A DNA stretch of 64,000 bases from Desulfatibacillum aliphaticivorans DSM 15576 (GTDB taxonomy: Bacteria; Desulfobacterota; Desulfobacteria; Desulfobacterales; Desulfatibacillaceae), in the NCBI RefSeq assembly GCF_000429905.1, contig NZ_AUCT01000010.1, positions 124,001 through 188,000 on the forward strand, in the 5' to 3' direction. Both the position numbers and the translations under genes were made by a program. Of the stretch, positions 1 through 8,288 are shown piece after piece; within the stretch, counting starts at the first letter, position 1, and each line of letters opens with the position of its first letter. The notes below the pieces were generated by a model. The model was not told where the DNA came from. It ran no database searches and saw only the letters and a program-made list of their open reading frames with translations.

Positions 1-1482
1 TCCCTTTTGACGCAATTCGTTTATAATTTTGCCCATTTCCTCTTTGGATTTTGTTGTGAACGCAGAAAGGCCAATCAATTTAGGCCGATGCTCGCTGTAA
101 GATTCTAAAAACGCCTCGGCGCTCACATCCACGCCCAGATCAACCACCTGATAGCCGTATATTTCAAAAAAGATGCGAACCAGATTTTTGCCGATTTCAT
201 GAATATCCCCCTTGACCGTGCCAAGGATGACATCCGTTTTTTCGGCGCCCCCGTTGTGCAGCCTGTCCTCCAAAAGGCGGAAGCCCTCGTAAAAGGCGTC
301 CACCATCAGCAAGAGGGAAGGCAAGAAGCACTTTTTGGCCTCGTATAGGGCGCTCCCCTTGCGAACAGCCCTTGTGAGGCCGCTGGTGACTATGACCAAA
401 GGCTCTACGCCCCGCTCAAGGGCTGACTTCACGCCGTTTACGGCCTCCTCGGCCTTGGCGGAAAAAACATGCGCGCTGATCGCCGATAATTGGGGAACGG
501 CCGGTTCAAGCTCGCTGAAACGGCGCCTGCCCGTCTCCACAAAATGGCGCACATTTTCAAGGGAAGCGGAAAAAGGCACGGCGCAGCCCGTACTCAAGAC
601 GAAGTTCTTCTTCAGGGCCATCATGGAAACAAGATCCGCGGTCTCGGAGGCAATGTCCTCCAAAGAGCCCCTTTCCACGATGCCTACAGGGTCGATGTTT
701 CCAATAATGGAGACGTCATCCGGGATCTGGTCCTCAAAGGCCAGAAGATCCATGCAATTGTCAAAGCTGACCCCGCCGACTCCGGTCTTGACCATTTGGT
801 CCACGACCTGGCCGGTGTCTCCGCATATGTGAAGAATGGTTGGAAGGGCGTTGAAAGGATCAAAAAGCCGTTGCAGAAAATCCCCTGCGTACTCCCAGAA
901 TTGATCCGGCGGAATCAGGGCGGATAAAGGATCTGCGACGGAAACGACATTGGCGCCCGCGTCCAACAGGAATTGCGTATAATTCCCGGCGAGTTCCAAG
1001 GCCTGTTCCAAAAGATCCATGACCGCGGCCCTGTCGTCAATGAGCATCCGAAGCAGGGCTTCCTCGCCCACTACCTGGCCGGCTACGGTGAACGGCCCAA
1101 ATACGGGCGCCGCTATAAACTTGCCGGAAAACTCCTGTTGCATCCGGGACACAACCCGGGCGTTTATCTGCATCCGGACGACATGGCCCGGTTTTGGAAC
1201 TTCAATGGACCTGGCCGGAGACTTCACCGCCGGCATTCCGCCATTGGAAAAAGCAATTTCAGCCCCCATCGCCTCCGCTTGAATGACAATGTCGCTGAAA
1301 TAAAACAGGACGTCGGCGTCCAGGTTTTGGTAATACCGTTTCAGCGCCTCGAATTTAAGGTCTGCATCCCACAGGATTTCCTGAATTCCCGCTTCGACGG
1401 TCCGGACGGAAGGAAGGGCGTTGATAGGATAAACAAGCCGGCGGGGAAAACCAGCCTCTCCATTTATAAATAAACGAGCCAT
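1..1482 (-). CDS. Methyltransferase (MtaA/CmuA, uroporphyrinogen-decarboxylase fold) fused to a corrinoid-binding domain, partial
   Basis: The frame is open from an ATG at 1482 to the window edge, giving 494 codons with no stop, so the 3' end is missing. The N-terminal two thirds reads as the uroporphyrinogen-decarboxylase-like methyltransferase fold: LHICGDTG followed further on by STGCAVPFS supplies the His/Cys/Cys set that binds zinc and activates a thiol acceptor in MtaA-type enzymes. A helical cap-like stretch follows, then a B12-binding Rossmann domain with GTVKGDIHEIGKNLV; the DxHxxG His is the lower cobalt ligand. The same order in one chain is known from the chloromethane methyltransferase CmuA, whereas MtaA and MtaC are separate proteins. 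I infer transfer of a methyl group from an unknown substrate via the corrinoid. Substrate and acceptor cannot be read from the sequence. Confidence 0.88.
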   Translation of the reverse strand, partial: MARLFINGEAGFPRRLVYPINALPSVRTVEAGIQEILWDADLKFEALKRYYQNLDADVLFYFSDIVIQAEAMGAEIAFSNGGMPAVKSPARSIEVPKPGHVVRMQINARVVSRMQQEFSGKFIAAPVFGPFTVAGQVVGEEALLRMLIDDRAAVMDLLEQALELAGNYTQFLLDAGANVVSVADPLSALIPPDQFWEYAGDFLQRLFDPFNALPTILHICGDTGQVVDQMVKTGVGGVSFDNCMDLLAFEDQIPDDVSIIGNIDPVGIVERGSLEDIASETADLVSMMALKKNFVLSTGCAVPFSASLENVRHFVETGRRRFSELEPAVPQLSAISAHVFSAKAEEAVNGVKSALERGVEPLVIVTSGLTRAVRKGSALYEAKKCFLPSLLLMVDAFYEGFRLLEDRLHNGGAEKTDVILGTVKGDIHEIGKNLVRIFFEIYGYQVVDLGVDVSAEAFLESYSEHRPKLIGLSAFTTKSKEEMGKIINELRQKG

Positions 1483-1864
1483 GGACTAATCAATCAGTGT
1501 GTGTGGCGCCTGCCGTTTGAATGCGGGTCTATCCCTTCAGGCTATAAAACGCGGCATGTTTTTTAAGACCCGTCTATTTGGACTAGTGGGATTATTGCCA
1601 TTCCCGCCATAAGTCAAACTGATTTCATCGATAGAATCCATCTTAAGAATTTAAATTTTCTATACAACCGCTGACAAGTGAACGTCCTGGTTGGACCGCC
1701 TCCGCCTGGGCCTTCTGCCGCCGGCGGGGGTGCGCAACCTGCCGGAAATACAAAACCTGGGCCTCAAATTTCCGGGCTCGCCTTTAGGGTGGAAATGAGA
1801 TAGGAAAACGTGTATACAAAAAGCATCTGTTAATGAATATCCCCGTGACTGCGAGGAGGCTCAA
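1483..1864. other. Intergenic region between divergent genes, no gene seen
   Basis: About 380 bases separate the methyltransferase (-) from the RsbW-like gene (+). I see no convincing coding frame, structured RNA or strong sigma-70 promoter. The only clear element is the ribosome-binding site GAGGAGG just before the GTG at 1865. An AT-rich stretch near 1640-1670 could hold promoter elements for either side. Confidence 0.4.
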
Positions 1865-2278
1865 GTGTCCGAAAAGTTCAACTGTAAAATCAAAAATGAT
1901 TTAGGCGAGTTGGCCAAAGTCTCGAAGGCCGCCAACGAATTCCTGGAACCGCTCAATCTGGATCCGAAAATCGTTTACGGGGTGGACCTCATCCTGGAAG
2001 AAATGCTCACCAACGTCATCACGCATGGTTATGAGGACGAAGGCACGCATGAGATTGCCGTCTCCATTGGGCTGGACGAGGATGAAGTCAGCATTGTCCT
2101 GGAAGACGACGGGGCGCCGTTTAATCCGTTGTCCCTGCCCTGGGCCAGCCACTCTGCGGACGCGGACGAGTTGATGGAGGAAGGCCTGGGCATCCACTTT
2201 GTTCGCAACATGATGAACGCCATGCAATACAGACGGGAAGACGAGAAAAACATCCTGGAAGTCTGCATAGACCTGTAA
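1865..2278 (+). CDS. Anti-sigma factor/serine kinase of the RsbW/SpoIIAB type (HATPase_c_2)
   Basis: This 137-residue cytoplasmic protein is a single GHKL ATPase domain. The N box reads LEEMLTNVITHGY, the G1 box EDDGAPFNP and the G2 box EGLGIHFVRNMMN, the pattern of RsbW/SpoIIAB kinases that phosphorylate a STAS anti-anti-sigma partner and bind a sigma factor. No partner STAS protein or sigma factor lies next to it, so its target is unknown. The start is a GTG preceded by GAGGAGG. The CCA-adding enzyme gene begins 4 bases after the stop and has no good ribosome-binding site of its own, suggesting translational coupling. Family assignment is firm; the role is inferred. Confidence 0.85.
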   Translation: MSEKFNCKIKNDLGELAKVSKAANEFLEPLNLDPKIVYGVDLILEEMLTNVITHGYEDEGTHEIAVSIGLDEDEVSIVLEDDGAPFNPLSLPWASHSADADELMEEGLGIHFVRNMMNAMQYRREDEKNILEVCIDL

Positions 2279-2282
2279 AGGC

Positions 2283-3701
2283 ATGCTGAAACAAAAACTG
2301 ACAAGCTGGTTTAAATCAGGGGGGGCTGGAGCCCCCCTTTATTTAGTGGGAGGCTCGGTTCGGGACTTTGTCCTGGGGCGTCCCATGAAAGACATTGACC
2401 TGGCATGCCCCAACGCCAGGGAGCTGGCCCAAAAGCTGGCGCAAGCAAACAACGCAGCCTTTGTCCCCATGGAAAAGGATCCCAACGCGCCTTGCTTCCG
2501 GGTTGTAAACAGAAGCGACCCCACAGACTTCCTGGACGTGGTCCGATTTCGCGGGCCAGACATCCATTCCGACCTTGCAGACCGCGATTTTACCATCAAC
2601 GCCATGGCCCTTGACCTGGAAAACGGGTTTCCCCAGGATCCCATGGGGGCGATCCTGGATCCCTTCAACGGCCTGGACGACATCAAGAAGCAAATCATTC
2701 GTTCTTTAGGACGCAAAAACCTGGAGGACGATCCATTACGCATTTTGCGGGCCTTCCGGTTCGCCTCGCAACTGGGTTTTGAGATAGAGGAAAAAACCCT
2801 GGCGGATTGCAGGGAGCTCGCCCCTCAACTGGAGAAAACCGCAGCCGAGCGGATCACCCACGAACTGATTACCGCTTTTGAGGCGGAAAACAGCTATTCC
2901 GTGGTTCGCAAAATGTGGAAGGCCGGGGTTCTTTTGCCCATATTCCCGGACATAGCCCCCATGGAGGCCTGCCAGCAAGACGGGTTTCACCACCACAACG
3001 TCTGGGAGCATAGTCTGGACGTTTACGAGGCCCTGGAGGGCGTTCTGGGCGGTCTGGACGCCTTGTTTGGGGAGTATGCGCCCCAAGTGCGGGAATGCCT
3101 GGAGGCCGGCCGCACAGTCCCCATGCTAAAAATCTCGGCCCTGCTCCACGACATCGGCAAGCCCTATACGGGGCGATACGACGAAGCCAAAGGCCGCACC
3201 ACCTTTTTCGGACACGCAAAAAAAGGCGAGGCCCTGGCCCGAAAAGCCCTCGGCAGGCTGCGCCTGACCAACAAGGACATGGACTTTGTGTGCCTCCTGG
3301 TTTCCGAACATCGCCACGTGGAGCAACTGGCCCAGCCCGTTGTAAAGCACAAAACCCGCATGGCCTGGTACCGAAAGATGGGGGATTTCTCCGTGGCCTG
3401 CGCGGTCCTGGCCATGGCCGACAATCTCTCCAAACAGGGAAGAATGTGCACCGAAACGGAGCGCAGCCGGCGCGAAAAGCATCTCATGGAAATGGTTCGC
3501 GAGTATTTCGCCGAAGCCAAGGGCGCCCTGGCCCGGCCCTTGCTCATCAACGGAAACGATCTTTTGGAGATCGGCCTCCCCAAAGGCCCCGGGTTAGGCA
3601 AGGTTCTGAAAGCCGTCACCGCGGCCCAGGATGCTGGTCAGGTGAAGAACAAGCAGCAGGCGCTGGCCCTGGCGAAAAACCTCCACAGACAAATAAAATA
3701 A
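2283..3701 (+). CDS. cca: tRNA CCA-adding enzyme / poly(A) polymerase family nucleotidyltransferase with HD domain
   Basis: The 472-residue protein begins with the class II nucleotidyltransferase head: LVGGSVRDFVLG (residues 21-32) and KDIDL with catalytic Asp37 and Asp39. RILRAFRFASQLGF around 153-166 is the conserved neck-region signature of CCA/poly(A) enzymes. From about 235 there is an HD phosphohydrolase domain (HHHNVWEHS, LLHDIGKP at 287-294, SEHRHVE), as in bacterial multifunctional CCA proteins. It should repair or add the CCA tail of tRNAs. The tRNA-Glu gene in this window encodes its own CCA, so here it may mainly repair. A poly(A) polymerase function cannot be excluded without comparing the specificity motifs. 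Confidence 0.9.
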   Translation: MLKQKLTSWFKSGGAGAPLYLVGGSVRDFVLGRPMKDIDLACPNARELAQKLAQANNAAFVPMEKDPNAPCFRVVNRSDPTDFLDVVRFRGPDIHSDLADRDFTINAMALDLENGFPQDPMGAILDPFNGLDDIKKQIIRSLGRKNLEDDPLRILRAFRFASQLGFEIEEKTLADCRELAPQLEKTAAERITHELITAFEAENSYSVVRKMWKAGVLLPIFPDIAPMEACQQDGFHHHNVWEHSLDVYEALEGVLGGLDALFGEYAPQVRECLEAGRTVPMLKISALLHDIGKPYTGRYDEAKGRTTFFGHAKKGEALARKALGRLRLTNKDMDFVCLLVSEHRHVEQLAQPVVKHKTRMAWYRKMGDFSVACAVLAMADNLSKQGRMCTETERSRREKHLMEMVREYFAEAKGALARPLLINGNDLLEIGLPKGPGLGKVLKAVTAAQDAGQVKNKQQALALAKNLHRQIK

Positions 3702-3730
3702 GCCTTTTTTACAGGGCGTTCACCGGTTTT

Positions 3731-3759
3731 TTGACAAGGCGGACCGAAATCCCTATATT
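3731..3759 (+). promoter_or_regulatory. Sigma-70 type promoter of the glutaredoxin/FTR operon
   Basis: TTGACA at 3731-3736 and TATATT at 3754-3759 are separated by exactly 17 bases. Transcription would start near 3766, about 25 bases before the ATG at 3791, with a GGAGGT ribosome-binding site at 3781-3786. This is among the best promoter matches in the window. Confidence 0.7.
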
Positions 3760-3790
3760 ATTTCAGAACCCTTTAATTTAGGAGGTATTT

Positions 3791-4039
3791 ATGGCGGACA
3801 TCATGCTCTATACGTTAAGCACTTGCGGTCACTGCAAACGGACGAAAGCGCTGCTGAAAGAATGCGACGTGGAATACAAAAGCACCGACGTGGACCTCCT
3901 GGAAGGCGAGGAGAGGGAGGAAACCATCGCAGAGGTCAAGAAGTGCAATCCCAGGCTTTCCTTTCCCACCCTGGTCATCGGCGACACCGTCATCGTAGGA
4001 TTCAAGGAAAACGAAATCAGGGAGGCCCTGGGTAAATGA
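3791..4039 (+). CDS. Glutaredoxin-like protein
   Basis: The 82-residue protein has a glutaredoxin fold: a first strand followed by the redox motif CGHC (residues 12-15), a cis-Pro segment LSFPTLVIGD, and a glutathione-loop-like GFKENEI. It would reduce disulfides in the cytoplasm. Its stop overlaps the start of the FTR-like gene (ATGA), so the two are co-translated. The pairing suggests that the iron-sulfur reductase downstream supplies electrons to this small thiol protein instead of glutathione. That functional link is inference; both family calls are firm. Confidence 0.88.
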   Translation: MADIMLYTLSTCGHCKRTKALLKECDVEYKSTDVDLLEGEEREETIAEVKKCNPRLSFPTLVIGDTVIVGFKENEIREALGK

Positions 4040-4353
4040 ACGCGGAAGAGCTTTACGAAAAATTGAGAAAGCTGCAGGAGCCCAAGGGATATTTCTTTAA
4101 CAAGGACAAAGCCCTGGTGATGGAGCTCCTGGAAGGCCTGCTGGAGAACAAGGAACGCTACGGATACATGTGCTGCCCCTGCAGGCTGGCCGCCAATGAC
4201 AAGGACGCGGACAAGGACATCATTTGTCCTTGCAAGTACAGGGAGCCGGACGTGCAGGAGTTCGGAAGCTGTTATTGCAATTTATACGTGTCCAAGGAAT
4301 GGAATGAAGGGGAGATTGAAGAGGCCTACGTCCCGGAGCGCCGGGGGCTGTAG
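4036..4353 (+). CDS. Ferredoxin-thioredoxin reductase catalytic subunit-like protein
   Basis: The 105-residue protein carries the cysteine signature of FTR catalytic chains: CCPC near residue 47, CPC about 14 residues later, then CYC after another 12. In plant FTR the motifs are CPC, CPC and CHC with 16 and 8 residues between, so the spacing here is of the divergent prokaryotic type. These cysteines normally hold one [4Fe-4S] cluster and an active disulfide, passing ferredoxin electrons to a thioredoxin. There is no variable (alpha) FTR subunit nearby. It is translationally coupled to the glutaredoxin upstream, its likely partner. Confidence 0.85.
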   Translation: MNAEELYEKLRKLQEPKGYFFNKDKALVMELLEGLLENKERYGYMCCPCRLAANDKDADKDIICPCKYREPDVQEFGSCYCNLYVSKEWNEGEIEEAYVPERRGL

Positions 4354-4836
4354 TCATCATTGCAATTCGCCCTTACCGCTGAAAAGGCGGAGTTAAGTAT
4401 TCCTAATGCGCCGGATGCTTCATTTATCGCCCCAAACAGTTTGCCTCAAGCCAGACGCGGTAAACCGGGAGGGGCTTTTAAATGAGGCGCTTCAAGCCAA
4501 GATCAAAAAGTTCGCCCTGTTGCCAAGACCTGCAGCAGGTCTCTGCATTTGCCAGGCGCAATTGGCAAGCGTTCTTTGCTTGCGTTCCAATCTATTTTTT
4601 TAGTAAAAAAGCTGTTTTCTTTATCCAAACAACTGGGTTCCTGTCAATGGAACGGGCTTGGGCGCCTGCGGAAACGCCATGACCGGCGCCGCTAAACATT
4701 GACTTAGCCGCACGGATACCCCATAATTATTCCATTAAAAAATTAAGGGTTAGTCATCGTTTTGAACTAAGGTAAAGGACGGGTGCATCCAACGACCCAC
4801 ACTCTTCTATGATCAATTACGCGAATGGAGATAAAT
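4354..4836. other. Intergenic region before the P-type ATPase
   Basis: Nearly 480 bases hold no convincing gene; two 65-66 codon frames (4406-4603 and 4482-4682) lack good ribosome-binding sites and recognisable composition. A small hairpin GACCTGC/GCAGGTC lies near 4528-4543. The last 140 bases hold the probable ATPase promoter. I looked for a metal-responsive riboswitch and could not match one. Confidence 0.4.
4699..4727 (+). promoter_or_regulatory. Probable sigma-70 promoter of the P-type ATPase
   Basis: TTGACT at 4699-4704 and CATAAT at 4722-4727 are spaced by 17 bases. The predicted start near 4734 leaves a leader of about 100 bases before the ATG at 4837. Confidence 0.5.
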
Positions 4837-7554
4837 ATGGATAGCCTGCCGGAAAAAGTGTGGCATAGCCTCAAGTCAGAGGAGGTGCTGAATGTTTTGG
4901 AATCCGACCCTGCAAAGGGTTTATCGAACCAGGAGGCTGCTCGTCGGTTAGAGGCTTTTGGCCCCAACGAACTGACCCAAAAAAAGGGTCAGGGGCCGTT
5001 GATTCGTTTTTTATTGCAGTTTAAGCAGCCGCTGGTCATCATCCTGCTCGCGGCCACAGCCATAACCCTGTTGCTTCAGGAGTATGTGGACTCCATTGTT
5101 ATTTTCGGCGTGGTCCTGGTAAACGCCATCATAGGGTTTGTACAGGAATCCAAGGCGTTAAAAGCAATCGAAGCCCTGGCCAAAGCCATGGTCAGCGAGG
5201 CTACGGTGCTCCGCGACGGAGAAAGGCAAAGGGTCAATTCCAGCAAGCTGGTTCCCGGAGACATTGTTCTGCTGCAATCAGGGGATAAGGCGCCCGCGGA
5301 CATGCGCCTGATCAAATCGCGCGAACTGCAGGTGGATGAAAGCGCTTTGACCGGAGAAAGCGTGCCGGTGCAAAAAGCCGAAACGGTTTTGGACGAGGAC
5401 ATGGTCATAGGCGACCGCTACAACATGGCCTTTTCCTCCACCCTGGTCACCTATGGGGCCGGGCAGGGGGTGGTGGTCTCCACCGGGGATCGGACGGAAA
5501 TCGGGCGCATCAATGAGTTGATTGCCTCGGCGGACATCCTGGAAACCCCATTGACCCAGAAAATCCACCATTTTTCTAATATTCTCCTGTATGCCATCCT
5601 TGCCATGGCCGTGGCTACCTTCATTATCGGCTTTATCCGGGGCCAGGACCTGGTGGAGATGTTCATGGCCTCCGTGGCTTTGGCCGTGGGCGCCATCCCG
5701 GAAGGGCTGCCGGCGGCCATCACCATTACGCTGGCCATCGGGGTGTCCCGCATGGCCAAGCGGAACGCCATTATCAGAAAACTGCCTGCCGTGGAGACTC
5801 TGGGTTCCACCATGGTCATCTGCTCGGATAAAACCGGAACCCTGACGCAAAATCAAATGACCGTCCAGGATATCGTGGCCGGGGGGATTCGCTACAGTCT
5901 GACAGGAGTGGGATACGCCCCCGAGGGGGAAATCCGGGATGAAGAGGGGAATTTCGACCTCGAGGCCAACCTTTCGTTGCAGGAATTGCTCAAAGCCGGC
6001 GTCCTTTGCAATGATTCGACGGTAAAAAAAGCCGAAGAGGGATGGCGCGTGGAAGGCGATCCCACGGAAGGCGCCTTGCTGACCTCCGCCATGAAAGCCG
6101 GATACAGCGTGCAGCAGTTGACCTCTGACTTCCCCCGGCTGGACACGATCCCGTTTGAGTCGGAAAGGCAGTACATGGCCTCGCTTCACGATCAGGGCGA
6201 GGGCAAGCCCCGCATCATATACGTCAAAGGCTCCATAGAAAGCATCTGTGTGGAGTGCAGCGTGATTTACGGCCCCGACGGGGAGCCGGACGTCCCCAAG
6301 GCCGGAGCCATTACCCAATGGGTGGAATCCATGGCGGAAAAAGGTTTGCGCGTACTGGCTTTCGCCCGCAAGGAAGTATCGCCTGACACCACGGAAATCA
6401 CGCATGCCGACCTGGAGCAGGGTTTGGAGTTCATGGGCCTTCAGGGCATGATCGATCCGCCCCGCCCCGAGGCCATGGACGCCGTGGAAGCCTGCCAGGC
6501 CGCCGGCATTCGCGTCAAGATGATTACGGGCGATCACGCTGGCACTGCAGCGGCCATTGCCCAGCAAATGGGTTTGTGCGGAGAAACCTGCTCCTACCAC
6601 ACCCGGGAGGTGCTGACCGGCAAGGATATCGCCGCTCTGGACGACCAGGAGTTAGTGGAGCAGGCTGACAGCACGGCGGTTTTCGCCCGGGTGTCCCCGG
6701 AGCAGAAACTCAGGCTGGTGGAAGCCCTTCAGAAAAGAGACAACGTTGTGGCCATGACCGGAGACGGCGTAAACGATGCTCCGGCTCTGCGCCAGGCTAA
6801 CATCGGGGTGGCCATGGGAATCACGGGCACGGAGGTTTCCAAGGAATCCTCCGACATGATTCTGACCGATGACAATTTCGCCACCATCAAGGCCGCCGTG
6901 GAGGAAGGCCGGGGGGTTTTTGACAACCTGGTCAAATTCATAACCTGGACCCTGCCCACGAACGGGGGCGAAGGATTGGTCATTTTGATCGCGATACTGC
7001 TTGGAACCGCGCTGCCGATTCTGCCCCTGCAAATCCTGTGGATCAACATGACCACGGCGCTTTTGCTGGGGCTGATGCTGGCCTTCGAACCCAAGGAGGA
7101 AGGCATCATGCAGCGAATGCCCCGGGATCCGTCCGAACCAATCCTCACCCGCACCTTGATCGAGCGCATCGTGCTGGTCAGCCTCCTGCTTGTTTTGGGC
7201 GCCTTTGGGTTGTTCAAGCTGGAAGTCGCTTTGATGGGAGGGGATGAAAGCCTGGCCCGCACCCTGGCTGTCAATGTTTTTGTATTTGGAGAGATGTTCT
7301 ACCTGTTCAACTGCCGATCCATTACCCGGCCGGTTTGGACTCTGGGGCTCTTTAGCAACATGTTTCTCTGGGCGGGGGTCGGGATCATGACCGCGCTGCA
7401 ATTGCTCTTCACCTACGCTCCGTTCATGAACAGCATCTTTCAAAGCGCGCCTATGGGCTGGGCCGAGTGGGGGATGGTATTCGCCAACAGCCTGTTGATC
7501 TATCTGGTGGTTGAAACGGAAAAATGGGTCCGGCGGCGCAAGGCGGAAGGCTGA
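4837..7554 (+). CDS. P2-type cation-transporting ATPase (Ca2+-ATPase-like)
   Basis: This roughly 905-residue membrane pump has the full P-type set: TGES in the actuator domain, SDKTGTLT with the phosphorylated Asp at codon 5827, and MTGDGVNDAPAL in the hinge. An N-terminal cation-ATPase domain, PEGLPA in TM4 and a C-terminal bundle place it with P2A/P2B pumps. TM5 keeps the Asn/Glu pair (TNGGEG) used by SERCA. In TM6, WINMTTA has Ala (codon 7057) where SERCA has the Ca2+ ligand Asp800, so the ion carried is uncertain. The longest frame starts at 4825, but the ATG at 4837 has GGAG six bases upstream and is preferred. It is probably monocistronic, ending before the hairpin at 7625. Confidence 0.92.
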   Translation: MDSLPEKVWHSLKSEEVLNVLESDPAKGLSNQEAARRLEAFGPNELTQKKGQGPLIRFLLQFKQPLVIILLAATAITLLLQEYVDSIVIFGVVLVNAIIGFVQESKALKAIEALAKAMVSEATVLRDGERQRVNSSKLVPGDIVLLQSGDKAPADMRLIKSRELQVDESALTGESVPVQKAETVLDEDMVIGDRYNMAFSSTLVTYGAGQGVVVSTGDRTEIGRINELIASADILETPLTQKIHHFSNILLYAILAMAVATFIIGFIRGQDLVEMFMASVALAVGAIPEGLPAAITITLAIGVSRMAKRNAIIRKLPAVETLGSTMVICSDKTGTLTQNQMTVQDIVAGGIRYSLTGVGYAPEGEIRDEEGNFDLEANLSLQELLKAGVLCNDSTVKKAEEGWRVEGDPTEGALLTSAMKAGYSVQQLTSDFPRLDTIPFESERQYMASLHDQGEGKPRIIYVKGSIESICVECSVIYGPDGEPDVPKAGAITQWVESMAEKGLRVLAFARKEVSPDTTEITHADLEQGLEFMGLQGMIDPPRPEAMDAVEACQAAGIRVKMITGDHAGTAAAIAQQMGLCGETCSYHTREVLTGKDIAALDDQELVEQADSTAVFARVSPEQKLRLVEALQKRDNVVAMTGDGVNDAPALRQANIGVAMGITGTEVSKESSDMILTDDNFATIKAAVEEGRGVFDNLVKFITWTLPTNGGEGLVILIAILLGTALPILPLQILWINMTTALLLGLMLAFEPKEEGIMQRMPRDPSEPILTRTLIERIVLVSLLLVLGAFGLFKLEVALMGGDESLARTLAVNVFVFGEMFYLFNCRSITRPVWTLGLFSNMFLWAGVGIMTALQLLFTYAPFMNSIFQSAPMGWAEWGMVFANSLLIYLVVETEKWVRRRKAEG

Positions 7555-7624
7555 AAAATGGTTTAATCCGAACAAAAAGAACACATCCCGTGCAGTTCAT
7601 TGCAGGGGATCTCCGACAGCACAT

Positions 7625-7664
7625 AACGGCCGTGCAACGATCAGGTTGCACGGCCGTTCGCATT
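7625..7664. terminator. Hairpin between convergent genes, probable terminator
   Basis: AACGGCCGTGCAAC and its perfect complement form a 14-bp stem with a 6-base loop (7625-7658), followed on the plus strand by a short T run. It sits between the ATPase stop and the stop of the convergent kinase-like gene, so it can serve both. The weak T tract makes factor-independent function uncertain. Confidence 0.6.
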
Positions 7665-8288
7665 TTAGTCCATATACCCCTTGCCCTTCACGCTGTCGCA
7701 AATGGCCTGAACCGCCTGATCAACCGTGTTCTTGCCCATATCGATAACCAGGTCGTACAACCGTGCGTCGTTCCAGTCTTCTTTGTAATATTGCCTGATG
7801 TAGGCTTTCAGGTCGTTTTCTTCCTTTTCCACGTATTTTCTCGCTGCATCTTCATCCAGCTTTTGCTTTTCCATGACTTCCCGGACCTTAAGGCCCATGT
7901 CTTTGGTCAGGCGCACGTGCAAAACATTGTCCCTGCCTTTAAGGATGCATTGTCCGCCCCATCCAAGGATGACCACATTGCCTTCGTTGTATAGGTCTTC
8001 CACCAGTTTTTTGGTGACGTTGTAATAATTGTCATCGTCCAGGCAGCCGTGTTCGCGGTCCACCACTTTTTGCACGATGGAGCACGTATATTTGTCGACG
8101 AACCGGAGCACGCGGGAACTGGAGGCCTTGCTGAACACCTCAGCCTCGTTTTCCGAAATATTCAACTCCCTGGCAATGTCCGCCAGCAAGCCCTTTCCCA
8201 CTTGGTCATACCCCAGTTTTTCCGCCAGTTTTTTGGCGAGTTCATTGCTGTGGGTTCCGTATTCCTTGCTTATTGTGATCACTGCCAT
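7665..8288 (-). CDS. Cytidylate kinase-like family protein (AAA_26 type)
   Basis: The 207-residue protein matches the cytidylate-kinase-like family PF13189: an N-terminal MAVITISKEYGTHSNELAKK in the place of the P-loop, a central GNVVILGWGGQCIL, and a C-terminal helical part rich in charged residues. The canonical GxxGxGK loop is replaced by YGTHSNE, so nucleotide kinase activity is doubtful. The start ATG at 8288 has a good GGGAGGG site. It stands alone, convergent with the ATPase and divergent from glgA. The same module occurs at the N terminus of the receiver fusion at 15881-17092, suggesting a regulatory role. True cmk is normally beside aroA or rpsA and is not expected here. Confidence 0.72.
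   Translation of the reverse strand: MAVITISKEYGTHSNELAKKLAEKLGYDQVGKGLLADIARELNISENEAEVFSKASSSRVLRFVDKYTCSIVQKVVDREHGCLDDDNYYNVTKKLVEDLYNEGNVVILGWGGQCILKGRDNVLHVRLTKDMGLKVREVMEKQKLDEDAARKYVEKEENDLKAYIRQYYKEDWNDARLYDLVIDMGKNTVDQAVQAICDSVKGKGYMD

Noticed and set aside
335..1473. Several plus-strand frames of 87-166 codons
   Set aside because: They lie antisense to the corrinoid methyltransferase, whose domains and motifs are clear; they have no recognisable features of their own.
4406..4682. Two 65-66 codon frames upstream of the P-type ATPase
   Set aside because: No ribosome-binding site, odd composition and overlapping frames; more likely untranslated leader and spacer.
4600..4836. A metal riboswitch (yybP-ykoY or similar) before the cation ATPase
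   Set aside because: I could not match the conserved loops of any known class to the sequence, so only a promoter is reported.
5278..6600. A 440-codon minus-strand frame inside the P-type ATPase gene, and similar long antisense frames at 6652-7584, 16637-18010, 21297-22391, 23171-24319 and 32412-33629
   Set aside because: All are shadows of well-supported genes, caused by codon bias; their His/Gly/Arg-rich translations match no family.
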